Notes: generated by a model not told the origin, from the letters alone. A stretch of 55,477 nt of DNA from Legionella fairfieldensis ATCC 49588 (GCF_000621525.1 NZ_JHYC01000027.1:1-55477), one strand, 5' to 3'; positions 25,805-35,073 are shown, numbered from the stretch's first letter. Numbers and translations are program-made.

Positions 25805-25886
25805 TAAGTCTCTTTTATCTGGAATTTAAACGCTAAAAGAAGGCTATTAATTTTAACAAACCTGATAGTATCCACTTAAAGACAAT

Positions 25887-25943
25887 CTTGCGTTCCGCAG
25901 CCTGGCTGCGGAATCCGACATACATCAGGTTGCGGGACGCAAG
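25887..25943. repeat. 57-base inverted repeat between sodB and argD
   Basis: Arm CTTGCGTTCCGCAGCCTG (25887-25904) pairs with CAGGTTGCGGGACGCAAG (25926-25943) at 16 of 18 positions. A second, tighter hairpin TTCCGCAGCC/GGCTGCGGAA sits inside the left half, so two folds compete. It is much more GC-rich than the surrounding DNA and looks like a dispersed REP-like element. Confidence 0.65.
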
Positions 25944-26006
25944 TAATAAAAATTGGCTTTACGTTGACGCCATTGCGTGAACGCTTACCATTAATAAGGA
26001 ATTTTC

Positions 26007-27176
26007 ATGGCGTTAGTCACAAGTTACAATCCGTTGCCAATAACTTTCACTCACGGTGAAGGAGTCTGGTTATATGATGAACAGGGGCAAGCCTACCTGG
26101 ATGGCTTAAGTGGCATTGCAGTTTGTGGCCTCGGCCATGCACATCCCGATGTAACACGCACCATACAACAACAGGCTGCAAAATTATTACATACTTCAAA
26201 TACCTACCGTATTAAAGACCAGGAATTACTCGCAGAAAAACTGACTGCTCTCAGTAATATGGAACAGGTTTTTTTTGCTAACTCCGGCGCGGAAGCCAAT
26301 GAAGCAGCTATCAAGCTTTCTCGTCTTTATGGTCATAAAAAAGGAATTGACACACCCTCCATTATCGTTATGGATCGTGCATTTCACGGAAGAACAATGG
26401 CCACGTTAACTGCCTCCGGAAGTCGCAAGGTACAAGCAGGTTTTGAGCCTCTCGTTCCTGGTTTCATTCGGGCGCCATTTAATGATATTGAGGCGCTTCG
26501 AACTATTGCTGCCAATCGTGAGGATATTGTTGCAGTCATGCTTGAACCTATTCAAGGCGAAGGAGGTATCTTTGTTGCCGATGATGCTTACTTGCAGGCT
26601 GTCTCCCAGCTCTGCCAGGAACAAGGATGGCTATTTATACTGGATGAAATTCAAACAGGAAATGGCCGCACCGGTAAATTTTTTGCCTCGATGCACGCTG
26701 ATGTTAAAGCCGATATTATTACAACAGCCAAAGGATTAGCGAATGGTATCCCTATTAGCGCCTGTCTGATGGCTAATGAGGCCAGTAATTTATTTAAACC
26801 CGGTAATCACGGTTCAACATTTGGCGGAAATCCTCTTGCCTGCGCTACAGCCTTAACTGTTTTAGAGGTAATAGAACGAGATAAAATTTGTGAGCAAGTC
26901 ACACGAAACAGTGTCTTGCTAAAAGAAAAACTGATGCAGGAATTGGGGGAGCTTTCATGCGTTCGCGCCATTCGTGGCAGAGGTTACATGTTAGGTATTG
27001 AACTGGATAGACCTGCCACTGAGGCACGAACTATCGGTCTTCAATACGGCGTACTTTTTAATGTAACGGCTGATACAGTAATCCGACTGTTACCCCCTCT
27101 TATTATTAATGAAGAAGAAATTATGGAATTAGTTTCCCGATTGAGTAAAACCATTCATTATTTTACAAAAAAATAA
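26007..27176 (+). CDS. argD: Acetylornithine aminotransferase (class III PLP aminotransferase)
   Basis: PLP enzyme of 389 residues that transfers the amino group between glutamate and N-acetylornithine semialdehyde in arginine synthesis. Motifs: YLDGLSGIAVCGLGHAHP, FANSGAEANEAAIKLSR, AFHGRTMATL, EPIQGEGGI, LDEIQTGNGRTGKFFA (Asp to the PLP nitrogen) and TTAKGLANGIPI with the Schiff-base Lys. Length and motifs fit ArgD, although succinyl-ornithine and GABA transaminases are close relatives. AAGGAATTTTC precedes the ATG. It stands alone, without other arg genes, and a miniature mobile element lies 26 bases after its stop. Confidence 0.88.
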   Translation: MALVTSYNPLPITFTHGEGVWLYDEQGQAYLDGLSGIAVCGLGHAHPDVTRTIQQQAAKLLHTSNTYRIKDQELLAEKLTALSNMEQVFFANSGAEANEAAIKLSRLYGHKKGIDTPSIIVMDRAFHGRTMATLTASGSRKVQAGFEPLVPGFIRAPFNDIEALRTIAANREDIVAVMLEPIQGEGGIFVADDAYLQAVSQLCQEQGWLFILDEIQTGNGRTGKFFASMHADVKADIITTAKGLANGIPISACLMANEASNLFKPGNHGSTFGGNPLACATALTVLEVIERDKICEQVTRNSVLLKEKLMQELGELSCVRAIRGRGYMLGIELDRPATEARTIGLQYGVLFNVTADTVIRLLPPLIINEEEIMELVSRLSKTIHYFTKK

Positions 27177-27201
27177 CACAAAATCGGAGTAATCCAGGTC
27201 A

Positions 27202-27341
27202 GATTACTCGTAAGTGTTCGCGGGATATGCAAATTTTGTCTTCCAGGCTTTGTTCCATGACTTGTCTTTCCGAGCAGGCGGGAAAAACATTGATGTTAGA
27301 TACTTCTTAATTACCTATTCCGTGAACACTTACGATTACTC
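27202..27341. mobile_element. 124-bp miniature inverted-repeat element with 8-bp target duplication (IS66-like ends)
   Basis: The terminal repeats GTAAGTGTTCGCGG (27210-27223) and CCGTGAACACTTAC (27320-27333) are inverse complements at 13 of 14 positions. The octamer GATTACTC occurs at 27202-27209 and again at 27334-27341 and is the target duplication. GTAA termini with 8-bp duplications are the rule for the IS66 family. The 96 inner bases hold no coding frame, so it must have moved with a transposase supplied elsewhere. Remaining bases to 27500 hold nothing recognisable. Confidence 0.8.
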
Positions 27342-27500
27342 AGGCAGAGGGGGCGGCAGGCAAAAAAACAAGCTTCCTGTCCTTTAGATAATTCATAACC
27401 CTTTCAATATTATTGATTTTTTATTTACAAAAAGGAAAAATTATACCTTGTTGCGCATAAAATATCTATTGGAAAAATAATTCAACGAGACTGATATTGA

Positions 27501-28241
27501 TTAACAAGAACGCTGTCTCAACACCTCATACAAACTGACACCTGCTGCCACAGAAACGTTTAAGCTTTCTACACAACCAACCATAGGTAAGGCAAATAGA
27601 CCATCGCAATGTTCGCGCGTCAAGCGGCGCATGCCTTCGCCTTCCGCGCCCATTACCAAAGCAAGCGAACCTTTGCAATCAACAGTATACAAGGTTTCAT
27701 TCGCTTCACCTGCGGCGCCATAAATCCACACGCCATTTTTTTTAATGATTTCCATTGCACGAACCAGATTAGTCACTCGCACTACAGGGATTGATTCAGC
27801 GGCACCACAAGCCACTTTACTCACCACAGGAGTAATCGTTGCACTTTTGTCTTTAGGAATGACTACGAAATCAACTCCTGTCGCATCAGCCGTCCTTAAA
27901 CAAGCACCTAAATTATGCGGATCGGTAATTCCATCCAAAATCAATAACAGACAAGGCTGCTTACTTGCTGCAAGTAATGCGGGCAGATCATTTTCGCTAT
28001 ATTCAGCCAATTGACCAGCGCTCGCTACGATACCCTGGTGGTTAAATTCTGCAAAACGCTGATTCATTTTTTGTGTCGACAATTTTTCTATAGGAATCTG
28101 TTGAGCTTCTGCCAGCTCCAGAATAACCTGAAGTCGTTTATCGATACGCTCTTGATTAAGATATAATTTTTTTGTAGAGCGATGGCGGTTGGCAAGCAAA
28201 GCAGCCACAGCATGGACACCATAAACATAACACTCACTCAT
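27501..28241 (-). CDS. rlmB: 23S rRNA (guanosine-2251-2'-O)-methyltransferase
   Basis: SPOUT-fold RNA methyltransferase of 246 residues; methylates G2251 in the peptidyl-transferase loop of 23S rRNA. The N-terminal RNA-binding part starts YVYGVHAVAALLANRHR. The trefoil-knot motifs follow: LDGITDPHNLGACLRTADATG, VMGAEGEGMRRL and VESLNVSVAAGVSLYEVLRQR. ATG 28241 overlaps the last 8 bases of rnr, so the pair is translationally coupled, as in E. coli. The longer open frame reaching 28304 inside rnr is not used. Confidence 0.95.
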   Translation of the reverse strand: MSECYVYGVHAVAALLANRHRSTKKLYLNQERIDKRLQVILELAEAQQIPIEKLSTQKMNQRFAEFNHQGIVASAGQLAEYSENDLPALLAASKQPCLLLILDGITDPHNLGACLRTADATGVDFVVIPKDKSATITPVVSKVACGAAESIPVVRVTNLVRAMEIIKKNGVWIYGAAGEANETLYTVDCKGSLALVMGAEGEGMRRLTREHCDGLFALPMVGCVESLNVSVAAGVSLYEVLRQRSC

Positions 28242-30429
28242 CAAAAATCCCATTTTCTGCCGGTTCAAAATCAATTTTACGTTCATCCAGATCAACTCGT
28301 GCAAGTAGCACTGTCATCTTGTCACCGAGACGGTAAACATGACCACCACGTTCGCCTACCAGCCGATGTTTAATCGCGTCAAACGCATAGTAGTCATTTT
28401 TGAGCGATGTCACATGGACTAAACCTTCCACATAAATATCATCCAGCTCGACAAAAATACCAAAACCTGTCACGGCTGAAATGGTTCCCTGAAATACCTG
28501 CCCCAGTTTACCCTGCATGTATTCACATTTAAGCCAGGCAATAACTTCACGTGTTGCTTCATCCGCCCGCCGCTCAGTAGATGAGCAATGTTTACCCAAA
28601 CGACTCATGTCCTCATCTGTATATTCAAAAGCGCCAATCTCTTTACCATCAAGCAAGTGAACAATAGCACGATGAATCAATAAATCAGGATACCGCCGAA
28701 TAGGTGATGTGAAATGGGTATAGGCAGGATAGGCCAAACCAAAATGCCCATCATTTTCTTCAATGTATTGAGCCTGTTTTAGTGATCGCAACATCACTGT
28801 TTCAATCAAATGTTTTTCAGGTCTTTCCCCTAAATTGGCTAAAACCTTTTGAAAATCTTTAGGGTGTGGCTTTTTCCCTCCGCCTAACTGAAGTCCAAGT
28901 TCTCCTAAAAAGAGGCGCAAAGCGCCAATTTTATCTTCATCAGGGGTTGCGTGAACACGATATAAGGTGGGAATTTTCTCTTTTTCTAAAAAACGGGCGG
29001 TAGCCACATTCGCGGCCAACATACATTCTTCTATCAAACGGTGAGCATCGTTACGAATCACCGGTACAATTCGCTGTATCTTTCTATTTTCATCAAATTC
29101 AATACGTGTTTCAGTCGTTTCAAAATCCATTGCCCCACGACCTTTGCGCGCAGTTAATAAAATATTATAAAGTGCGTACAAAGATTGCAACATAGGCCAT
29201 AAAGATTCATAGTGTGCGTCACTGTGGCCTTCTTCTAACCATTGGGCAACCTGCGTGTAAGTCAGGCGAGCATGGGAATGAAACACGGCGCGATAAAAGC
29301 GGGAACGACTTATTTTACCCTCCGCAGTAATTGCCATTTCCGCCACAACACATAGCCTGTCTACCTTAGGATTAAGAGAGCAAATACCATTGGATAAAGC
29401 TTCCGGTAACATAGGAACAACCTTACCGGGGAAATAAACGGAATTGCCGCGCCGTGCAGCTTCTTTATCCAGAGCAGAACCGGCAGCAACATAATAGCTC
29501 ACATCAGCAATGGCAACATAAAGCTGATATCCTCCTTTAGGCTTAGGATAACAATAAACTGCATCGTCAAAATCTTTAGCATCATCGCCATCAATAGTAA
29601 CAAAAGGCAAATGTCTTAAATCAGTACGATCCCGAATTTGATCCTCAGTCACGCGTTGAGGAATTTTGCCTACTTCCGCCAACACATCGTCTGGCCACTC
29701 AGCAGGAATTCCATGTGCATGAATAGCCACTTCAATTTCCATTCCTGGCGCCATATGATCACCAAGGATATGAATAACCTTGCCAATTGCCTGATTACGT
29801 TTACTGGGAAAAGCAATTACTTCAATCAATACCATTTGGCCGTTTTTAGCACTTCCTGCAAATTCCAGTGGAATAGAAATATCCTGTGTTAAACGTTTAT
29901 TATCAGGAATCAGAAAACCGACTCCGTGCTCCGTAAAAAAACGCCCAACCACACTGACATTGGTATGTTCGATAACTTCATGGATCTTGCCTTCGGGCCT
30001 GCCTCGCCTGTCAATACCGGTTTGATACGCCAGTACTAAATCGCCGTGCATCACTGTCCGCATTTCTTTGGCTGAAAGAACCATGTCTTCACCCCCTTCA
30101 TCAGGAATGAAAAAACCATATCCGTCAGGATGGCCCTGGATAGTTCCACGTTGTAAATTAATACGTCCCAGCAAACAAAATCGTCCGCGACGATCCTGCA
30201 TGATTTGACCATCTCGCAGCATGGCTTTCAGACGAAAACCCAGTGCTTCCTGTTCATTCTCTTTTTTTACGTCAAGCTGCGCCAAGAGCTGCGTACGCGA
30301 CATAGGACGACCAAACTCGTCCAATACCTGCATAATCAATTCGCGGCTTGGGACGGGTATTGCGTATTTTTCTTTTTCCCTTTTATAAAAAGGATCCTTC
30401 GGTTTTTTACTCACATTCACCACATTCAA
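28234..30429 (-). CDS. rnr: Ribonuclease R
   Basis: Processive 3'-5' exoribonuclease of the RNB family, able to unwind structured RNA; acts in rRNA quality control and mRNA decay. 731 residues: N-terminal winged helix (SRELIMQVLDEFGRPMSRTQLL), two cold-shock domains, the RNB catalytic domain with TIDGDDAKDFDDAVYC (Asp cluster binding Mg) and HFTSPIRRYPDLLIHR, then a C-terminal S1 domain (FQGTISAVTGFGIFVELDDIYVEGLVHV). It lacks the long basic tail of E. coli RNase R (813 residues). The start codon is uncertain: no good binding site precedes 30429, and a GTG at 30414 is possible. Confidence 0.95.
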   Translation of the reverse strand: MNVVNVSKKPKDPFYKREKEKYAIPVPSRELIMQVLDEFGRPMSRTQLLAQLDVKKENEQEALGFRLKAMLRDGQIMQDRRGRFCLLGRINLQRGTIQGHPDGYGFFIPDEGGEDMVLSAKEMRTVMHGDLVLAYQTGIDRRGRPEGKIHEVIEHTNVSVVGRFFTEHGVGFLIPDNKRLTQDISIPLEFAGSAKNGQMVLIEVIAFPSKRNQAIGKVIHILGDHMAPGMEIEVAIHAHGIPAEWPDDVLAEVGKIPQRVTEDQIRDRTDLRHLPFVTIDGDDAKDFDDAVYCYPKPKGGYQLYVAIADVSYYVAAGSALDKEAARRGNSVYFPGKVVPMLPEALSNGICSLNPKVDRLCVVAEMAITAEGKISRSRFYRAVFHSHARLTYTQVAQWLEEGHSDAHYESLWPMLQSLYALYNILLTARKGRGAMDFETTETRIEFDENRKIQRIVPVIRNDAHRLIEECMLAANVATARFLEKEKIPTLYRVHATPDEDKIGALRLFLGELGLQLGGGKKPHPKDFQKVLANLGERPEKHLIETVMLRSLKQAQYIEENDGHFGLAYPAYTHFTSPIRRYPDLLIHRAIVHLLDGKEIGAFEYTDEDMSRLGKHCSSTERRADEATREVIAWLKCEYMQGKLGQVFQGTISAVTGFGIFVELDDIYVEGLVHVTSLKNDYYAFDAIKHRLVGERGGHVYRLGDKMTVLLARVDLDERKIDFEPAENGIFDE

Positions 30430-30449
30430 TAAATAGTTAAATTTAGCAC

Positions 30450-30923
30450 TTACTGCGATGCCGCAGGTAATACAAAACCACGGCCACCTAATTGGGCAAT
30501 TAATCCCGTTAGCGACATATTTTCACCAGCCCAATAAGTGCCTACTCCTTGTACAACAGGCATTTTAACATCCGACCAACTACATACAGTAATAGCACCG
30601 TTACAAGGCACCTGCTGTTCATGCCCTGGTTTCGATTCGATACAGCTTAACTCAAAAGCTTCTTTGTCTAACGCCAGCGCAGACCAGTTACCTGCTTGCA
30701 ACCGACTACTCCAACCTGCACTGGCACTTGGCTCTGAAACCGGATGGGTAATCCATAAATCGGTGGCTGATACATTATGAATCATTACTAAAAGTGGTTT
30801 TTTTGCTGACAATGTAACCGTCTCATTTTGTACCGGAACCGGTTTACAGGATGAAGGAATAGTATCATCGGCGTTTGCAACTTGAGTTATCAAAATCAGC
30901 AACATGGAACAAATGACTTTCAT
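30450..30923 (-). CDS. Small secreted or periplasmic protein, function unknown
   Basis: A protein of 157 residues with a clear signal peptide (MKVICSMLLILITQVANA, cleaved before DDTIPS). The mature part has four cysteines (CKPVP, LSCIES, VPCNG, TVCSW) that could form two disulfides, and a beta-rich composition (VTLSAKKPLLVMIHNVSATDLWITHPV). TTGGAG precedes the ATG at 30923. It sits 20 bases upstream of rnr on the same strand, so they may share a transcript. Not recognised as a member of a named family. Confidence 0.75.
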   Translation of the reverse strand: MKVICSMLLILITQVANADDTIPSSCKPVPVQNETVTLSAKKPLLVMIHNVSATDLWITHPVSEPSASAGWSSRLQAGNWSALALDKEAFELSCIESKPGHEQQVPCNGAITVCSWSDVKMPVVQGVGTYWAGENMSLTGLIAQLGGRGFVLPAASQ

Positions 30924-31136
30924 AATTATTCTCCAATGAATTAATTTAAATAGTTGCACAAAAAGTAGAGATGAGTAAAGATTTGCAACGACGCATTTAA
31001 GATAAAGAGAAATAGTGCGTTGCAAAAAATCAAGCTTTCCGCCAAGGATATAAATGTCAATGGAATTTTGTACTACAACTGTCTTATTTAGATTATAGAC
31101 TTGTCTTCAGAAGAGAAGACTATACAATAAAGGACT

Positions 31137-31880
31137 ATGAATGTGAATCGATTGTTTTTATTACCTCTTTTATTAAGCGCTTTTCTGCTTCATGCCGAAC
31201 CGCTGCGGATTGGTACGCTTGTTTATAATCCTCCTTTTGAAGTAGAAGCCGATAATAAAAAACATTTTTATGGCTTTGATATCGATTTGATGCTGGAAAT
31301 CTGTGCTCGTATAAAAGCAGATTGCGATTTTATTCCCTTAACTTTTGAACAAATATTTAGCGAATTATTAGCAGATAGAATCAAATTAGGACTTGGCTCC
31401 ATTAGTATTACTCCTTCAAGAAAGGCCAACTTTTTATTTAGTCTCCCTTATCTTGCCAGTAAAGGACAATTTATTACCAACAATACTTCTTCTTTTATCA
31501 ACATGGACGAAATTCAAGGAAAGAGGATTGGTACAGTAAAAGGCACAGTGTTTAAAGCAGTTGTTCTTGCGCACTATAATAATGTGGGTGAAATTATTGA
31601 ATACCCCACTCTTTCAGCTACCTTTCACGCCTTATCCAATGACAAGGTCGATGTTATTATTACCGACAGGCAAACAGCAAAATACTGGCACGCGACAAAC
31701 AGCACTTTATTTCGTCTAATTGGCGATGCGATACCCGCAGGCATTGGTTATGGAATAATGGCTGGCAAAAAGGAAACCTATTTAATTCATCAGATTAATA
31801 ACACGTTAATGGCGATGGAAGCTGATGGGAGTTATTTAAAAATTTATAACCGTTATTTCAGTAAGATGACTTTTCAATAA
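31137..31880 (+). CDS. Periplasmic amino-acid-type solute-binding protein (SBP_bac_3)
   Basis: Binding protein of about 247 residues. Signal peptide [17 protein letters not shown], then the family 3 fold: [53 protein letters not shown] and [12 protein letters not shown]. This is closest in pattern to polar amino acid binders such as ArtJ/HisJ. No permease or ATPase gene is adjacent, so it must use transporter parts encoded elsewhere. Start is ambiguous: ATG 31137 lies only two bases after AAAGGA, while GTG 31143 has ideal spacing. The next gene overlaps the stop by one base. Confidence 0.88.
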   Translation: MNVNRLFLLPLLLSAFLLHAEPLRIGTLVYNPPFEVEADNKKHFYGFDIDLMLEICARIKADCDFIPLTFEQIFSELLADRIKLGLGSISITPSRKANFLFSLPYLASKGQFITNNTSSFINMDEIQGKRIGTVKGTVFKAVVLAHYNNVGEIIEYPTLSATFHALSNDKVDVIITDRQTAKYWHATNSTLFRLIGDAIPAGIGYGIMAGKKETYLIHQINNTLMAMEADGSYLKIYNRYFSKMTFQ

Positions 31881-32341
31881 TGAAAATATGGGTAGATGCG
31901 GATGCATGTCCTAAAGCCATTAAAGATATTCTCTTTCGCGCAGCAGAAAGAACTGCAATCCATTTAATATTAGTGGCCAATGCATTTTTAACCATTCCAG
32001 GCTCACGTTTTATCAAGACTGTTCGCGTTGATAAAGGTTTTGATAATGCTGACAACTATATTGTTCAGCATCTGGAAGCAGGCGATTTAGTTATAACGGC
32101 TGATATTCCTCTGGCCGCTGAAGTGATTGCCAGACAAGCTCTGGCACTTAATCCGCGCGGCGAATTATATACGGCTAATGATATTAAACAACGTTTAGGT
32201 TTACGCGACATGAGAGAGCAATTACGTGCCAGTGGCGTTAACGTGGGCGGACCTAAGGTATTGGGGGAGAAAGAAAAAGCTTCTTTTGCGCGAGCTCTTG
32301 ATACTATTCTGGCCAAAGCAAAGCGTACTTCAATCTATTAA
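31880..32341 (+). CDS. YaiI/YqxD-family (DUF188) NYN-like domain protein
   Basis: Conserved cytosolic protein of 153 residues. The start [24 protein letters not shown] is the family signature, with acidic residues typical of the PIN/NYN nuclease-like fold, followed by [33 protein letters not shown]. Function in the family is unproven; RNA cleavage is suspected from the fold. Its ATG shares an A with the stop codon of the solute-binding gene upstream, so the two form an operon. Confidence 0.92.
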   Translation: MKIWVDADACPKAIKDILFRAAERTAIHLILVANAFLTIPGSRFIKTVRVDKGFDNADNYIVQHLEAGDLVITADIPLAAEVIARQALALNPRGELYTANDIKQRLGLRDMREQLRASGVNVGGPKVLGEKEKASFARALDTILAKAKRTSIY

Positions 32342-32424
32342 GTTGAAATGACACGGGTTGTCGTCAACAAATGAAAAGACATGATAAACTCTCTGTTTTT
32401 ACGCCATCATTTGAGACTCTTTTT

Positions 32425-33006
32425 ATGAGCAATGAAATTCAAGTCACTGAAATTGTCAATTTACATCAGGATAGCATTGTACGTTGGAAAGAAACGGGCA
32501 TCCTCTTCAAAGAGCAACATTTTTTAGCCTTGGTTGAAGAAAATCATGCATTTAACTATCAACTCTGGCACGCAGAAGATAAAGCCAGGCGTGATGACAT
32601 GGGTTATGAATTTGTTTATCAGGCTAAACGTGAAATAGATCATTATAATCAGCAGCGAAATAATCGCATGGAAGCCATGGATGAATGGCTTTTTAATACG
32701 CTGCAACCTGCTGAACCGAACTACTGTGCTGTGCATTCGGAAACACCAGGAATGATGATTGACCGATTATCCATTCTGGCTCTTAAAGCGTACCATATGG
32801 CTTTGCAAAGCAGGAGACAGGAAACCGATGAAGCGCACCGCCAAACCTGTTACCGTAAATGGCAAACTATTATTAGTCAACAAGACCAATTGAGCAACTG
32901 TCTGCACCAGCTGATTAATGAAATAAACGATAAAAAACGCACATTCAGAGTGTATCATCAATTCAAAATGTATAACGACCCGACCATGAATCCCGAATTA
33001 TATTAG
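32425..33006 (+). CDS. DUF4254 domain protein
   Basis: A protein of 193 residues, mostly helical and without signal or membrane segments. EENHAFNYQLWHAEDKARRDDMGYEFV and the RLSILALKAYHM helix fit the DUF4254 family, found in various bacteria and sometimes near envelope-sugar genes; function unknown. I use ATG 32425; the frame extends to 32371 but the extra 18 residues are not supported. It is convergent with, and overlaps by four bases, the large membrane-protein gene on the other strand. Confidence 0.78.
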   Translation: MSNEIQVTEIVNLHQDSIVRWKETGILFKEQHFLALVEENHAFNYQLWHAEDKARRDDMGYEFVYQAKREIDHYNQQRNNRMEAMDEWLFNTLQPAEPNYCAVHSETPGMMIDRLSILALKAYHMALQSRRQETDEAHRQTCYRKWQTIISQQDQLSNCLHQLINEINDKKRTFRVYHQFKMYNDPTMNPELY

Positions 33007-34988
33007 ACTGGGGACATCATTTGTCCAAGACTGTCTGCACTTCTGGAACGAATAAAAGGTCGACTGCTTTCAGCGTGTTTTGGTGAAGGTGGGGGGAAAA
33101 AAACAGATGAAGAGCGAGAAAGGAAACCTGGACGTTGCCCCCTGCTTTTTTCTGGCTCACCTGGTGATAATGGCTTTGACTGATTGACATTATTTGGAGA
33201 AGGTTGGAAAAAAGTAGCGGAGGAGTCCGAAAAAAAGCCAGAGGATCGCCCTCTGACTTTTTCTGGTTCCCTGACTTTTTCTGGTTTACCTTGCAACGAA
33301 GGCGATTTATCAGACTCACTGGTAAGAACTTGTTTTTTTGCCTTATCTAATTTGCCAAAACCGCGAGAATACGTCCTCAGAGCAAGAGCTATAGAATGGA
33401 TAAGAGAACTGGCTACCATCACGAGAAACATAATGGGCGTGTCATGATAGTGCCCTTTTTCATCTGCTTCCTGCAAAGGGTTCATTGTATAATCTATTGC
33501 CTTACAGCCTTTTCCTGCGCCAGAAAAACAGGAACGCGCTATTTCAAGGATCACTTCAAACCATTCCTGGAAAAAAAATTGAGGTGATGGATCAACAATT
33601 ATTCTCTTATTAATTTTCTCTTTAATTTTCTCCAGCTGCCAATTCTTAATTTCCTTTTCAGTGGCGTCAATCTGTTTGAATAACTGCACTAAATCCCCAT
33701 GAGACATTTGATCAACGGATTTCAGTAAAATTTCTTTTCCCTTTTCCGCATTTTTTTTAGTTCTATGAATTTCTATCAAAGAGTGGATAACAAACCCTGC
33801 CATGCTGACCACTCCCAATGCAACACAAACCATTAGAAAAGCTGGCGGGAAAGCAACCGAAGATAAAACAAGAATTATAGATACAGTAAACATGAAACTG
33901 GTCAGAACACCATAAAGCGCCAAACCATGTTTCAACCCTCTTAAAAAAGCCGAGATATAGGACGGCTGTTTAAGAGAAAAAAGCTCTTTTCGTTTCGCCT
34001 CAAAAGATTCGGCCTTTTTTATGAGATTGTTTAAGTGATTTTTTAATAATGTCTGATTTCCGAGTAAGCTGAGCTTTTCCAGGTCAGCATACATTAATTC
34101 CACTTCTCTACCATACAGGTATAACTCTATTTCGGCCTGCGAAATAACTACCTCACGCTGGAAATTATATTCTTCATACATACGCGTCGCTATACATGCC
34201 AGCAAACAAATTGAACAAAATGAAACCATTGCAATAAGAACGGGCGGGACTAATGAGCAAAGTCCCAGGATACCCACATATAAATAAAGACCATCGACAA
34301 TACCTGCGTAACAAGATGAAAGCAAACCCATTTTCTTTACATGAATGGATTGACCTTGTATTTTTTCACGATCTCTTGCAATTTTTTCCTTAAGATTATC
34401 GCCCTTTAAATAGTCTTCGTGCTGAATTGATTTCAGCAATGCGGCATTGTCCTTCTTCATTGCTTTACGCTTATTTTTCATTGGCAACGCCCATATTCGG
34501 TTAACTACCGAAAGGCAACCTAATAACAAACCTACTGGAACAATAAGAGAGGTTAAATTTTGTCCACTTAATAAATGGATTGTCTGAAACGTGCTGCGAA
34601 TTCCTTTATAAGCATTTTTCAAGCCCTTCAGTATATCGCGACAATAAGGCCATATTGTGTTAATGTAACGTTTAAATGTATTTTTCTTGTCTTTCTCGTC
34701 ATCGAAATGATTAGCAAGTAAAGAAAAAGCAATTAACGTTAAGGAACTGGTAGCGGTAATCAATATGCCTTCAGGAGCAACCATCCAGTCGTGCATGACA
34801 TCGGAAGAAGAAAAGTGACTGTCAGACAAATGAACATCAAAAAAATACTTGAACGTACTGTAGGAAATGCTCAGGCCATCCAATGCTCCATATATAGCAT
34901 AAATAATCCTCGCTTCATGTAGAGCTTTCGCCTTCTGCTCACTCCACATTTTAAACTTCTTGGCAAAACCCGACTCGTTATTTGTCAT
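33003..34988 (-). CDS. Large multi-span membrane protein with a duplicated basic/serine-rich tail, effector-like
   Basis: A protein of about 661 residues. Hydrophobic segments occur in pairs: near residues 70-95, 150-170, 235-285 and 365-410, and again near 525-545, separated by charged helical stretches. After about residue 560 comes a tail rich in Pro, Ser, Lys and Arg holding two 37-residue repeats that each begin EPEK. There is no signal peptide and no known domain. Size, paired hairpins and a disordered basic tail are common among Legionella proteins delivered to host membranes, but that is inference. I move the start from TTG 35030 to ATG 34988 because a good promoter -10 box lies across 35025-35020. 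Confidence 0.7.
   Translation of the reverse strand: MTNNESGFAKKFKMWSEQKAKALHEARIIYAIYGALDGLSISYSTFKYFFDVHLSDSHFSSSDVMHDWMVAPEGILITATSSLTLIAFSLLANHFDDEKDKKNTFKRYINTIWPYCRDILKGLKNAYKGIRSTFQTIHLLSGQNLTSLIVPVGLLLGCLSVVNRIWALPMKNKRKAMKKDNAALLKSIQHEDYLKGDNLKEKIARDREKIQGQSIHVKKMGLLSSCYAGIVDGLYLYVGILGLCSLVPPVLIAMVSFCSICLLACIATRMYEEYNFQREVVISQAEIELYLYGREVELMYADLEKLSLLGNQTLLKNHLNNLIKKAESFEAKRKELFSLKQPSYISAFLRGLKHGLALYGVLTSFMFTVSIILVLSSVAFPPAFLMVCVALGVVSMAGFVIHSLIEIHRTKKNAEKGKEILLKSVDQMSHGDLVQLFKQIDATEKEIKNWQLEKIKEKINKRIIVDPSPQFFFQEWFEVILEIARSCFSGAGKGCKAIDYTMNPLQEADEKGHYHDTPIMFLVMVASSLIHSIALALRTYSRGFGKLDKAKKQVLTSESDKSPSLQGKPEKVREPEKVRGRSSGFFSDSSATFFQPSPNNVNQSKPLSPGEPEKSRGQRPGFLSRSSSVFFPPPSPKHAESSRPFIRSRSADSLGQMMSPV
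33048..33269 (-). repeat. Two 111-bp coding tandem repeats in the membrane-protein tail
   Basis: Each unit encodes 37 residues. Unit 1 starts EPEKVRGRSSGFFSDSS and unit 2 EPEKSRGQRPGFLSRSS; both continue with an FF-x-PxSP block. The unit boundaries fall at 33269, 33158 and 33048. A shorter KPEKVR copy precedes unit 1. Confidence 0.88.
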
Positions 34989-35019
34989 GCTAATTAGGGC
35001 AATGGCTAAGATGGTGAGT

Positions 35020-35048
35020 ATTATATCCAATTAGCGAATAAAGGGCAA
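35020..35048 (-). promoter_or_regulatory. Promoter of the large membrane-protein gene
   Basis: Minus strand: -35 TTGCCC (35048-35043), 17-base spacer, perfect -10 TATAAT (35025-35020). Start of transcription near 35013 gives a leader of about 25 bases before ATG 34988. Confidence 0.6.
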
Positions 35049-35052
35049 TTAT

Positions 35053-35073
35053 ATTTTCATTTTGAATGAAAAT
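35053..35073. promoter_or_regulatory. Palindrome next to the promoter, possible operator
   Basis: ATTTTCATT and AATGAAAAT are perfect inverted 9-mers around TTG, ending five bases from the -35 box. The other bases of the 34989-35312 gap, upstream of the retropepsin gene, show nothing further. Confidence 0.4.
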
